In this document: positions 1 to 5,365 of the stretch, piece after piece | How positions within the stretch are numbered: the stretch's first letter is position 1 | How the letters are laid out: every line of letters starts with the position of its first letter | From: an uncultured Lachnospiraceae bacterium | GTDB taxonomy: Bacteria; Bacillota; Clostridia; Lachnospirales; Lachnospiraceae | Length of the DNA: 5,884 bases | Assembly (NCBI GenBank): GCA_947177105.1 | Contig: CAMWTF010000175.1 | Span: 1-5,884, forward strand | Direction of reading: 5' to 3' | Position numbers and translations under genes: made by a program | The notes under the pieces: generated by a model | What the model saw: the letters and a program-made list of their open reading frames with translations, nothing else | What the model was told of the DNA's origin: nothing | Database searches by the model: none

Positions 1-58
1 CTCTGGATAAGGTGGCGATGGAGACGCCTGCCTTTTCAGATATATCATAAATAGTCAT
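1..58 (-). CDS. LacI-family transcriptional regulator, N-terminal fragment (runs off the left edge)
   Basis: Only the first 19 codons are present, reading MTIYDISEKAGVSIATLSR on the minus strand. This is the helix-turn-helix opening typical of LacI/GalR repressors (T-I-x-D-I-A-x-x-A-G-V-S-x-x-T-V-S-R), with the DNA-reading helix starting at VSIATLSR. The ligand-binding domain lies outside the window. The protein should bind DNA as a dimer and respond to a sugar or sugar acid. It is divergent from uxaB-uxaA, so a hexuronate-pathway effector is the natural guess, but that is inference from position. Two starts are possible: ATG at 58-56 or ATG at 64-62, which would add Met-His. The weak GGGA at 67-70 is better spaced for 58, and family alignment also favours 58. 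The family call is firm; the specificity is unknown. Confidence 0.88.
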   Translation of the reverse strand, partial: MTIYDISEKAGVSIATLSR

Positions 59-90
59 ATGCATAAGTCCCAACTCAATGAAAAAAAGTT

Positions 91-104
91 TGTAAGCGGT
101 TACA
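91..104. promoter_or_regulatory. Operator-like palindrome TGTAAGCGGTTACA (LacI-family/cre type)
   Basis: A 14-bp near-palindrome with a central CG, the usual symmetry of LacI-family operators. It lies about 13-26 bp downstream of the predicted start of the regulator transcript, where a bound repressor would block its own gene. It shares the outer half-sites TGTAAG and TTACA with the palindrome at 204-217. It also fits the Gram-positive catabolite-response consensus (TGWAANCGNTNWCA), so CcpA, the local regulator, or both could bind here. Confidence 0.7.
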
Positions 105-122
105 GTATTTGCTTTATTTTGA

Positions 123-151
123 ATTATAACGAATCTCTAAAAAATTTTCAA
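123..151 (-). promoter_or_regulatory. Sigma-A promoter for the LacI-family gene
   Basis: Read on the minus strand, the -35 is TTGAAA (151-146), the spacer is 17 bp, and the -10 is a perfect TATAAT (128-123). The predicted transcription start is near 116, leaving a leader of roughly 55-60 nt that contains the operator at 91-104. The -35 overlaps the left arm of the inverted repeat at 148-172. Confidence 0.78.
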
Positions 152-172
152 GAACTATTTTTATGTTCTTGA
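148..172. repeat. Perfect 8-bp inverted repeat between the divergent promoters
   Basis: TCAAGAAC at 148-155 and GTTCTTGA at 165-172 are perfect inverted copies separated by 9 AT-rich bases. Each arm contributes the TTGA core of one of the two outward-facing -35 elements, so the repeat marks the symmetry axis of the control region (near 160). It could simply be a by-product of two back-to-back -35 boxes. However, the identity extends into the GTTC preceding each TTGA, which promoter function does not require, so a binding site for an activator or second regulator is possible. Confidence 0.6.
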
Positions 173-197
173 CGAATGAAGGGTTTAGAAGTAAAAT
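169..197 (+). promoter_or_regulatory. Sigma-A promoter for uxaB-uxaA
   Basis: The -35 is TTGACG (169-174), the spacer is 17 bp, and the -10 is TAAAAT (192-197), each one mismatch from consensus. The predicted start is near 204, which is the first base of the palindrome at 204-217. A repressor bound there would sit on the initiation site. Confidence 0.75.
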
Positions 198-203
198 TGA
201 AAT

Positions 204-217
204 TGTAAGTACTTACA
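204..217. promoter_or_regulatory. Operator-like perfect palindrome TGTAAGTACTTACA
   Basis: A perfect 14-bp palindrome at about +1 to +14 of the predicted uxaBA transcript. It has the same outer half-sites as the site at 91-104 but a TA rather than CG centre, so it fits the cre consensus less well and is more likely a site for the local LacI-family regulator. The centres of the two sites are 113 bp apart, compatible with autoregulation and perhaps looping. The assignment of the regulator is inferred from position. Confidence 0.7.
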
Positions 218-446
218 TGAAAAATATCATGAAAGTGCGGGTTTTTTAGAAAATTACCGTGTAACAATCCAGTGTGCGGCCCATCTGGAACTGGACAGAC
301 AAGACAAGGTCCTGCCTGACAATGGCAGGTGACGGTTGGAATGGATATGTGAACCGGGGCGGAGAGCGGGCCTGGCGCGGCACTGCCGGATATGGGTGAG
401 GCGGCACATTGAGAGAAGCTGGGGACAGCAGAAAAGAGGAGGAGTT
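218..446 (+). other. Long leader of uxaB with small hairpins
   Basis: About 240 nt separate the predicted transcription start from the uxaB start codon. The first 40 nt are AT-rich; from about 270 the stretch is GC-rich. Two simple hairpins are visible: TCCAGT (268-273) with ACTGGA (290-295), and CCTGCC (311-316) with GGCAGG (324-329) around a 7-nt loop. Neither is followed by a T-run, so I see no attenuator. I do not recognise a known riboswitch. The uxaB frame is open through the second half (from ATG 336), but the extra 37 residues do not resemble the UxaB family and there is a much better ribosome binding site at 437-442. The function is unknown. Confidence 0.45.
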
Positions 447-1907
447 ATGGACGTATTAAACAAGAGCATGACCGGTAAGAAGGAGAGACCAGTCAAGGTC
501 GTACAGTTTGGGGAGGGCAATTTCCTGCGGGCATTTGTGGATTACATGATCGACATTGCCAATGAGCAGGGCAAGTTTGACGGGGACATCGTCCTGATCA
601 AGCCCATTGATTTCGGCAATCTGGATATGTTCCATAAGCAGGACTGCCAGTATACCGTCTCTCTGCGGGGCAATGTGGACGGCGAGGCCAAGATCATCAA
701 CAGGGTGGTGACCAGTGTGGCCGACGCGGTGGACGCTATCCATGAGTACGAGAAGTATATGGGCCTGGCGGAGATCGACACCCTTCGTTTTGTGGTTTCC
801 AACACCACGGAGGCCGGAATTGTCTATGATGCCGATGATAAATTTGAGATGAATCCCCCCAAGAGCTTTCCCGGCAAGCTGACCAAGTTTTTATATCACA
901 GGTTTGAGACCTTCCAGGGGGACAAATCCAAGGGTCTGGTGATGCTTCCGGTGGAACTTATCGACGACAACGGCATTATGCTGAAAAAGTGCGTGATGCA
1001 GCAGATTGCCAACTGGGGCCTGTCCGATGCCTTCAAGACCTGGGTGGAGGAGGCTTGTATCTTCACTGCGACTCTGGTGGACCGCATCGTTACCGGTTAT
1101 CCCCGTGCCACGGAGCAGGAGGAGTGGGATAAGCTGGGCTATGAGGATCATATCATGGTGACCGGCGAACCTTTTGCCCTCTGGGTCATCGAGTCGGACA
1201 AGGACATCAGCAAGGAGTTCGACCTGCCCGGTGCAGGGCTGCCCGTGGTGTTCACCGATGATCACCATCCCTACAAGCAAAGGAAGGTACGCATTTTAAA
1301 CGGCGCCCATACTTCCTTCGTGCTGGCATCCTGGCTCTGCGGCAACAATATCGTGAGAGAGTCCATGGAGGATGGGGATGTCCGCGACTTTATGAACAAG
1401 ACCATATTTGACGAGGTGATTCCCACCCTGACTTTGCCGGAGGAGGAACTCAAAGCATTTGCGGGAGAGGTGGTAAATCGCTTCAACAACCCCTATGTGG
1501 ATCATGCGCTGCTGGCTATCTCCTTAAACTCCGTGTCCAAGTGGAGGGCAAGATGTCTGCCCAGCCTGCTGGGCTATGTGGATAAGTTCGGCAAACTCCC
1601 GGCACATATGACTTTCTCCATCGCGGCGCTGATGGCATTCTACTGCGGCGACGAGATCAAGGACGGCGCGCTGGTCGGCAATAGAAACGGCGAAGCATAC
1701 CTGATCAAGGACGATATGCCGGTGCTGGAGTTCTTCCGCGACAACTGCCGCAAGGATACCCGCAGCTTTGTGACCGCTTATCTGGGCAGAGAGGATTTCC
1801 ACGGGCAGGATCTGAACCAGGTGCCTGGCCTTACGGACGCGGTGGCAGCTTATCTGGATGATATCAAGGAAAATGGTATGAGGGCGGCATTATGCAGAAT
1901 TTCTTAA
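447..1907 (+). CDS. uxaB: Tagaturonate reductase (altronate oxidoreductase)
   Basis: This NADH-dependent cytosolic enzyme (EC 1.1.1.58) reduces D-tagaturonate to D-altronate, the second step of galacturonate breakdown after the UxaC isomerase. The product is 486 aa, close to the 483 aa of E. coli UxaB. It belongs to the mannitol dehydrogenase family of long-chain dehydrogenases. An N-terminal Rossmann part begins with VVQFGEGNFLRAFVDY (18-33), followed by FVVSNTTEAGI (115-125) and TLVDRIVTGYPR (209-220). The C-terminal helical domain carries the family's catalytic K-x4-N-x2-H signature at K280, N285 and H288 (KVRILNGAHT), then NPYVDHALLAISLNSVSK (348-365) and LNQVPGL (456-462) near the end. 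The start is set by AGGAGG (437-442) four bases before ATG 447, and it gives an N-terminus matching the family. It is the first gene of an operon with uxaA, overlapping it by 16 bp. Control is probably by the divergent LacI-type protein. The identification is firm. Confidence 0.96.
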   Translation: MDVLNKSMTGKKERPVKVVQFGEGNFLRAFVDYMIDIANEQGKFDGDIVLIKPIDFGNLDMFHKQDCQYTVSLRGNVDGEAKIINRVVTSVADAVDAIHEYEKYMGLAEIDTLRFVVSNTTEAGIVYDADDKFEMNPPKSFPGKLTKFLYHRFETFQGDKSKGLVMLPVELIDDNGIMLKKCVMQQIANWGLSDAFKTWVEEACIFTATLVDRIVTGYPRATEQEEWDKLGYEDHIMVTGEPFALWVIESDKDISKEFDLPGAGLPVVFTDDHHPYKQRKVRILNGAHTSFVLASWLCGNNIVRESMEDGDVRDFMNKTIFDEVIPTLTLPEEELKAFAGEVVNRFNNPYVDHALLAISLNSVSKWRARCLPSLLGYVDKFGKLPAHMTFSIAALMAFYCGDEIKDGALVGNRNGEAYLIKDDMPVLEFFRDNCRKDTRSFVTAYLGREDFHGQDLNQVPGLTDAVAAYLDDIKENGMRAALCRIS

Positions 1908-3421
1908 AAATAAACGACAACGACAATGTGGTGGTGGCGCTGAATGCCATCCCCCAGGGGGAGACCATCACGGTGGAAGTATCCGGCGCAGACGTTCGGA
2001 TCACCGCCCAGGAGGAGATTCCTGCCGGGCATAAGATGGCGGTCTGTCCCATTCCCGCAGGCGGGGAAGTGATCAAGTATGGCTACCGCATCGGCAACGC
2101 CAAGGAGGATATCCCGGCGGGCGCCTGGATCCACACCCACAATGTGGGAACGGCGCTGGGAGACCTGCTGGAATACAGCTATGATCCGGTGGCGGCTGTG
2201 GCGGAGGCGCAAAATGCGGCGGAAGGCGCAGCCGTAAAAGACGCCGCAGAGGACGTGACCTTTATGGGCTTTGGCCGCCCGGACGGCAAGGTGGGTGTGC
2301 GCAATGAGATCTGGATCATTCCCACGGTGGGCTGTGTCAACAATGTGGCTACAGCCATAGCAAAACAGGCCAATGCCTTTGTGAAGGGCACGGTGGAGGA
2401 AGTTATCGCTTTCCCCCACCCCTACGGCTGCTCCCAGATGGGAGATGACCAGGAGCATACCCGCGCGATTCTGGCGGATCTGATTAACCATCCCAACGCA
2501 GGCGGCGTGCTGGTGCTGGGGCTGGGCTGTGAGAACAGCAATATTGATGTTTTGAAACCCTATATCGGGGATTATGATGAAAACAGGGTGAAATTTCTGG
2601 TGGCCCAGGAGTCCGAAGATGAGATTGCGGATGCGGTGGAGCTTATCAAGGGGCTCATCGATTATGCGGCGGGTTTTGAGAGAGAGCCCATCAGTGTCAG
2701 CAAGCTGGTGATCGGCATGAAGTGCGGCGGCAGCGACGGTCTCTCCGGTATCACCGCCAATCCTCTGGTAGGGCGTTTCTCCGATCTGTTGATCTCCAGG
2801 GGCGGCACCACGATTTTGACGGAAGTGCCGGAGATGTTCGGCGCGGAGACCATACTGATGAACCGTTGTGCCAACGAGGAGTTGTTCCATAAGACGGTGG
2901 ATTTGATCAACGACTTTAAGAATTATTTCAAGAGCCACAACCAGACCATCTATGAGAATCCGTCCCCAGGCAACAAAAAGGGCGGTATCTCCACGCTGGA
3001 GGACAAATCCCTGGGCTGCACCCAGAAGTCCGGCAGCGCTCTGGTGAGGGGTGTGCTGCAATACGGCGAGCGCGTACAGACGCCGGGTCTGAATCTGCTC
3101 AGCGCACCCGGCAACGATCTGGTGGCGGCCACGGCGCTGGCGGCGGCGGGGGCCCACATCGTGCTGTTTACCACGGGGCGGGGAACGCCTTTTGCCTCTC
3201 CCGTGCCCACGGTGAAGATCTCCACCAACTCCAGGCTGGCAAACAAGAAAGCCAATTGGATTGATTTCAATGCGGGTGTGCTGGTGGAGGATAAGTCCAT
3301 GGCAGAGGAAGCGCAGCATCTGTTTGACTATGTGGTGGAAGTGGCCTCTGGCAGGCAGGTATGCAGCGAGGCGGCGGGTTTCCATGATATGGCGATCTTT
3401 AAACAGGGCGTAACCTTGTAG
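1892..3421 (+). CDS. uxaA: Altronate dehydratase
   Basis: This enzyme dehydrates D-altronate to 2-dehydro-3-deoxy-D-gluconate (EC 4.2.1.7), taking the UxaB product onward to the KDG kinase/aldolase route; family members need Fe2+. The product is 509 aa against 495 in E. coli. Residues about 1-95 form the small SAF-type domain, ending in KYGYRIGNAKEDIPAGAWIHTHN (62-84). The catalytic UxaA/GarD core follows, with VGVRNEIWIIPTVGCVNN (134-151), PHPYGCSQMGDD (175-186), GLGCEN (210-215), CGGSDGLSGITANP (278-291), LTEVPEMFGAE (309-319), ENPSPGNKKGGI (355-366), LEDKSLGCTQK (369-379) and TPGLNLLSAPGND (397-409). Cysteines at 148, 180, 213, 278 and 376 lie in conserved blocks. Some of the extra length is an Ala/Glu-rich linker at about 97-120. 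ATG 1892 lies inside the end of uxaB, with a modest AGGGCGG at 1881-1887 as ribosome binding site, which suggests translational coupling. The gene ends in TAG. The identification is firm. Confidence 0.97.
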   Translation: MQNFLKINDNDNVVVALNAIPQGETITVEVSGADVRITAQEEIPAGHKMAVCPIPAGGEVIKYGYRIGNAKEDIPAGAWIHTHNVGTALGDLLEYSYDPVAAVAEAQNAAEGAAVKDAAEDVTFMGFGRPDGKVGVRNEIWIIPTVGCVNNVATAIAKQANAFVKGTVEEVIAFPHPYGCSQMGDDQEHTRAILADLINHPNAGGVLVLGLGCENSNIDVLKPYIGDYDENRVKFLVAQESEDEIADAVELIKGLIDYAAGFEREPISVSKLVIGMKCGGSDGLSGITANPLVGRFSDLLISRGGTTILTEVPEMFGAETILMNRCANEELFHKTVDLINDFKNYFKSHNQTIYENPSPGNKKGGISTLEDKSLGCTQKSGSALVRGVLQYGERVQTPGLNLLSAPGNDLVAATALAAAGAHIVLFTTGRGTPFASPVPTVKISTNSRLANKKANWIDFNAGVLVEDKSMAEEAQHLFDYVVEVASGRQVCSEAAGFHDMAIFKQGVTL

Positions 3422-3530
3422 AGTAAATATTTTTGTGGCAGTGTCTCTTATTTCTGCAGGCAGCAGAGATGCGTCTTTCATGCAGCCGGCGTATGCCGCG
3501 GTGGGGATTGACTGGGGATGCGGTCACAGA

Positions 3531-3584
3531 AGTCAGGCGGGCACACTCGGAAGGCAGTCAGAACCGGGTGTGCCCGCTTTGACT
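3531..3584 (+). terminator. Strong hairpin, probable terminator of the uxaBA transcript
   Basis: GCGGGCACAC (3537-3546) pairs perfectly with GTGTGCCCGC (3568-3577). The stem extends inward by four pairs (3547-3550 with 3564-3567, one T-G wobble), leaving a 13-nt loop. It extends outward by AGTCAG (3531-3536) with TTGACT (3579-3584) past a single bulged T. The bases following the GC core are only TTTGACTT, so the U-tract is poor. Position 110 nt after the uxaA stop and stem strength favour termination or 3'-end protection, but an intrinsic terminator with a proper U-run is not shown. Confidence 0.55.
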
Positions 3585-3679
3585 TGAGATTGCGCCCGGC
3601 CCTTGGTATGTCCGGTTCTTACGTCTCTTAGAAATTTTTGGAATGGTGTACCTGTTGGAAAAAGACTTATAAATATACA

Positions 3680-3708
3680 TTGTAAATGGCAGACAAGTAT
3701 TTTATAAT
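3680..3708 (+). promoter_or_regulatory. Sigma-A promoter for the small-gene block
   Basis: TTGTAA (3680-3685) is a fair -35, the spacer is 17 bp, and the -10 is a perfect TATAAT (3703-3708). The predicted start is near 3715, giving a leader of about 30 nt before ATG 3747. The small genes therefore need not depend on the uxaBA promoter. No operator-like palindrome was seen beside it. Confidence 0.72.
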
Positions 3709-3746
3709 CAAATATACAGATCAACAGCTACAGGGAGGATGATTAG

Positions 3747-4079
3747 ATGCAGCAATCCGTATTAAAGGTGCAGGAACTAGGAGCGCCGCCAGAGGGATAT
3801 GAAGGTGGTAAGCATTTTGATAAAAAGGTCTTTCGGATATGGGATGGGTGGATTGAGGCAGTTGCTTCTATACAAAAACCAGTAACGTGGGAAGAGGCTG
3901 AAATTCTGATCAAGTGCTGTCCGACAGACCATATGGCCGGAATTGAGTGGACATTGTTACATTGTATAGAAAGTGCTTATAAGCCGGAGGAAATAGAACG
4001 ATATAGAACTCTTATAGAGCAATGTAATTCGGATATGATGAAACGTGAACTGTTGAGGAGACTTGAAAGCAAAATTTGA
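3747..4079 (+). CDS. Small protein of unknown function (110 aa), candidate immunity protein
   Basis: I do not recognise a named family. ATG 3747 is preceded by GGGAGG (3733-3738) at 8-nt spacing, and the promoter at 3680-3708 sits just upstream, so the gene is very likely real. The product is soluble and probably mostly helical, with no signal peptide or membrane segment. A Trp-containing central part (IWDGWIEAV, about 31-39) leads into a segment with paired cysteines (KCCPTDHMAGIEWTLLH, about 56-72). It ends in a charged helix (MMKRELLRRLESKI). The third position is AT-richer than in uxaBA, suggesting different ancestry. Size, acidic-helical character and a downstream Imm30-like neighbour fit a toxin-immunity role, but that is inference from context. 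It could equally be an unrelated orphan. Confidence 0.75.
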   Translation: MQQSVLKVQELGAPPEGYEGGKHFDKKVFRIWDGWIEAVASIQKPVTWEEAEILIKCCPTDHMAGIEWTLLHCIESAYKPEEIERYRTLIEQCNSDMMKRELLRRLESKI

Positions 4080-4087
4080 AAAAACGG

Positions 4088-4121
4088 GCTATAATTGTAC
4101 TGCTTAGCCAGTATTTATAGC
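4088..4121 (+). repeat. Hairpin just upstream of the ribosome binding site of the 129-aa gene
   Basis: GCTATAA (4088-4094) pairs perfectly with TTATAGC (4115-4121). Inside, after a two-base bulge (4095-4096), GTACTG (4097-4102) pairs with CAGTAT (4109-4114; five Watson-Crick pairs and one wobble) around a 6-nt loop. The hairpin ends three bases before AGGAGG at 4125-4130. It has no T-run after it, so a classical terminator is unlikely. It may influence mRNA processing or translation of the downstream gene. Confidence 0.5.
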
Positions 4122-4138
4122 AGCAGGAGGTTTTGCCG

Positions 4139-4528
4139 ATGTTTGATGAAGTATCAGAATGGCTGGATCAAGTTCTGGAAGATGCATTGGAAACAGGTAT
4201 TCCAAAGGAGGTTACAGCTTTTGGCTTTAATCTGTACGAAGATGGTGATTATGATTGGTCAATGGAATTAGTTGGGACATCAGAATTTGATATGGATAAT
4301 GAGGATTGGTTATGTAACGAAGTGACAGACTTTGATACAAGAGACGATCCATTCCAGTGGAATCAAAAAGCTGAATGGGAAGAAATACTGAAGGATATTA
4401 CCTGTCTCTTAAAGAAATATTTAAACAGTGGAAAGTACGTTAATGTTCTAAAAGAGAAATCAGGAATTGGCGTCGGTTTTGTTGACGGCAATATAGAAAT
4501 TCTATATGCAAATATAGCAGAAAAATAG
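4139..4528 (+). CDS. Small acidic protein of unknown function (129 aa), candidate immunity protein
   Basis: ATG 4139 is chosen because AGGAGG (4125-4130) lies 8 nt upstream; a TTG at 4133 would add two residues but is too close to that site. The product starts with an amphipathic helix (FDEVSEWLDQVLEDALE). A strand-rich acidic centre follows (FNLYEDGDYDWSMELVGTS, then DWLCNEVTDFDTRDDPFQW), then a helix with EWEEILKDITCLLKKYL. It closes with a hydrophobic GIGVGFVDGNIEILY strand pair. This alternating helix/strand, strongly acidic, cytosolic build is common among immunity proteins of polymorphic toxins, and I have a general memory of similar small proteins in such loci, but I cannot name the family. 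The gene is AT-rich compared with uxaBA. It lies 59 bp after the 110-aa gene and is probably co-transcribed with it. It ends in TAG, in the same frame as the next gene. Confidence 0.75.
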   Translation: MFDEVSEWLDQVLEDALETGIPKEVTAFGFNLYEDGDYDWSMELVGTSEFDMDNEDWLCNEVTDFDTRDDPFQWNQKAEWEEILKDITCLLKKYLNSGKYVNVLKEKSGIGVGFVDGNIEILYANIAEK

Positions 4529-4535
4529 AGAACGC

Positions 4536-4561
4536 TTTTCCGAAAGGAGAGAAAAAATATA
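4536..4561 (+). promoter_or_regulatory. Ribosome binding site pointing at an ATA codon
   Basis: AAAGGAGAG (4543-4551) is a good Shine-Dalgarno sequence followed 7 nt later by ATA (4559-4561), in frame with the LRR-like gene. No ATG, GTG or TTG lies in that frame between the preceding stop (4526-4528) and TTG 4589. The same site can fold into a small hairpin: TTTTCC (4536-4541) with GGAGAG (4546-4551), including two wobbles, around a GAAA tetraloop. That would partly hide the ribosome binding site. Confidence 0.5.
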
Positions 4562-5365
4562 GTCAATTTTGAAACAAGCAATAAGGATTTGTATGATCTC
4601 TCCATTGTTCAGGATGAGGTTGGAGGCGGAACCACAGACATTGGGCAGATTGATGTGATCAGGGAGCATCCAAATGCAAAATCGCTTATTGTCTCGGGAC
4701 TGGATCAGGAAACTTTTGAGTATCTGATAGAGAATTATGGGAAGCAGTTTGAGGTGATTTCCTTATGGAAGAATAAGCTGATCGGCGACTTGTCGCCGCT
4801 GGGCGGCTTAAGGGGGCTTAAGTATTTCCATTTTTTCTTTAACCAATGGGTCACGGATTTGTGGGATATGCGCAGTAATGAGAATTTGAGGGGATTGGCA
4901 ATCTATGGTTTTTCAAGACTGCATACTATTGATCGAATCGAGACTGCTCCCTGCCTGGAATATTTTTCGGTGGGAGACAGGGTCTGCCCAAGGATGGAGA
5001 TAGAAAGCCTGAAACCTCTGGTTCACAGCAGTGTTTCGCATTTTTCGTGGTGGGGAAAAAGGGTGCTGGATAATGATTTTGAGTGTCTGGCGCAAAGCAA
5101 TATAAAAGAACTGGACCTGCCTATCGGACAGTTTACCATGGACCAGCTGGCGAGATTAAGTGCAGGGATTCCTGGCCTGAAAGGGAGGGCGGCGATGCCC
5201 TATTATGAAAGCAGTATCATCACGCGTCGCGATGGGGAAAAGACCTATTATTGTCTCTGCAAGGGAAAAAAGCGATTGGAAAAAGGCAGGGATGAAGAAA
5301 AGCTTGAGCGATATCTGGAAGAGTTTAACGGGTTGATTGAAAAATATAAATCAGAACTGCAATAA
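4559..5365 (+). CDS. Leucine-rich-repeat-like protein of unknown function, non-standard start
   Basis: The frame is long and protein-like, but its start is unusual. The ribosome binding site at 4543-4551 indicates ATA 4559 (268 aa); the first conventional start is TTG 4589 (258 aa), which has no ribosome binding site. I annotate from 4559 as the better-supported site, unproven. In 268-aa numbering, residues 38-190 show irregular leucine-rich-repeat-like spacing: KSLIVSGL, FEVISLWKN, DLSPLGGLRGLKYFHFF, ENLRGLAIYGFSRL, PCLEYFSVGD, IKELDLP. The tail (about 232-268) is a charged helix (KKRLEKGRDEEKLERYLEEF) that may be a short coiled coil. There is no signal peptide or transmembrane helix, so it is probably cytosolic and mediates protein binding. 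It follows the 129-aa gene by 30 bp and is probably in the same transcript. It may be another immunity-like protein. If ATA does not work, it may be a silenced gene. Confidence 0.7.
   Translation: MVNFETSNKDLYDLSIVQDEVGGGTTDIGQIDVIREHPNAKSLIVSGLDQETFEYLIENYGKQFEVISLWKNKLIGDLSPLGGLRGLKYFHFFFNQWVTDLWDMRSNENLRGLAIYGFSRLHTIDRIETAPCLEYFSVGDRVCPRMEIESLKPLVHSSVSHFSWWGKRVLDNDFECLAQSNIKELDLPIGQFTMDQLARLSAGIPGLKGRAAMPYYESSIITRRDGEKTYYCLCKGKKRLEKGRDEEKLERYLEEFNGLIEKYKSELQ

Larger units (their letters stand above)
3422..3746. other. Intergenic region between uxaA and the small-gene block
   Basis: These 325 bases carry no convincing gene on either strand. They hold a strong hairpin (3531-3584) and a promoter (3680-3708) at the right end. 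The stretch 3422-3530 has only short weak inverted repeats, such as TCTGC/GCAGA near 3455-3470. In 3585-3679 I see nothing recognisable. A minus-strand open frame here (3724-3533) has no ribosome binding site, crosses the hairpin and lacks a plausible protein sequence. The GC-rich to AT-rich transition near 3620-3630 may mark the boundary between the metabolic operon and an accessory block. Confidence 0.6.

Noticed and set aside
197..227. Alternative rightward promoter using TTGAAA at 197-202
   Set aside because: No good -10 at 16-18 bp spacing, and the TTGACG/TAAAAT pair at 169-197 is clearly better.
336..446. Possible 37-residue N-terminal extension of UxaB from ATG 336
   Set aside because: It does not resemble the family N-terminus, and AGGAGG at 437-442 points to ATG 447, which gives the usual length.
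1904..3481. 525-codon open frame on the minus strand, antisense to uxaA
   Set aside because: It mirrors the GC-rich uxaA codons, is rich in His, Arg and Gly with no recognisable domain, and uxaA on the other strand is certain.
3533..3724. 63-codon minus-strand open frame between uxaA and the small genes
   Set aside because: No ribosome binding site, it crosses the hairpin and the promoter, and the protein sequence is implausible.
4090..4095. TATAAT in the gap before the 129-aa gene as an internal promoter
   Set aside because: The nearest -35-like TTGAAA (4063-4068) is 21 bp away, and the TATAAT is explained as part of a hairpin arm.
4133..4138. TTG start two codons upstream for the 129-aa protein
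   Set aside because: Only 2 nt from the AGGAGG site, whereas ATG 4139 has ideal spacing.
4363..4605. 80-codon minus-strand open frame over the end of the 129-aa gene
   Set aside because: A shadow frame rich in Phe and Ser arising from AT-rich coding sequence; no ribosome binding site was found.
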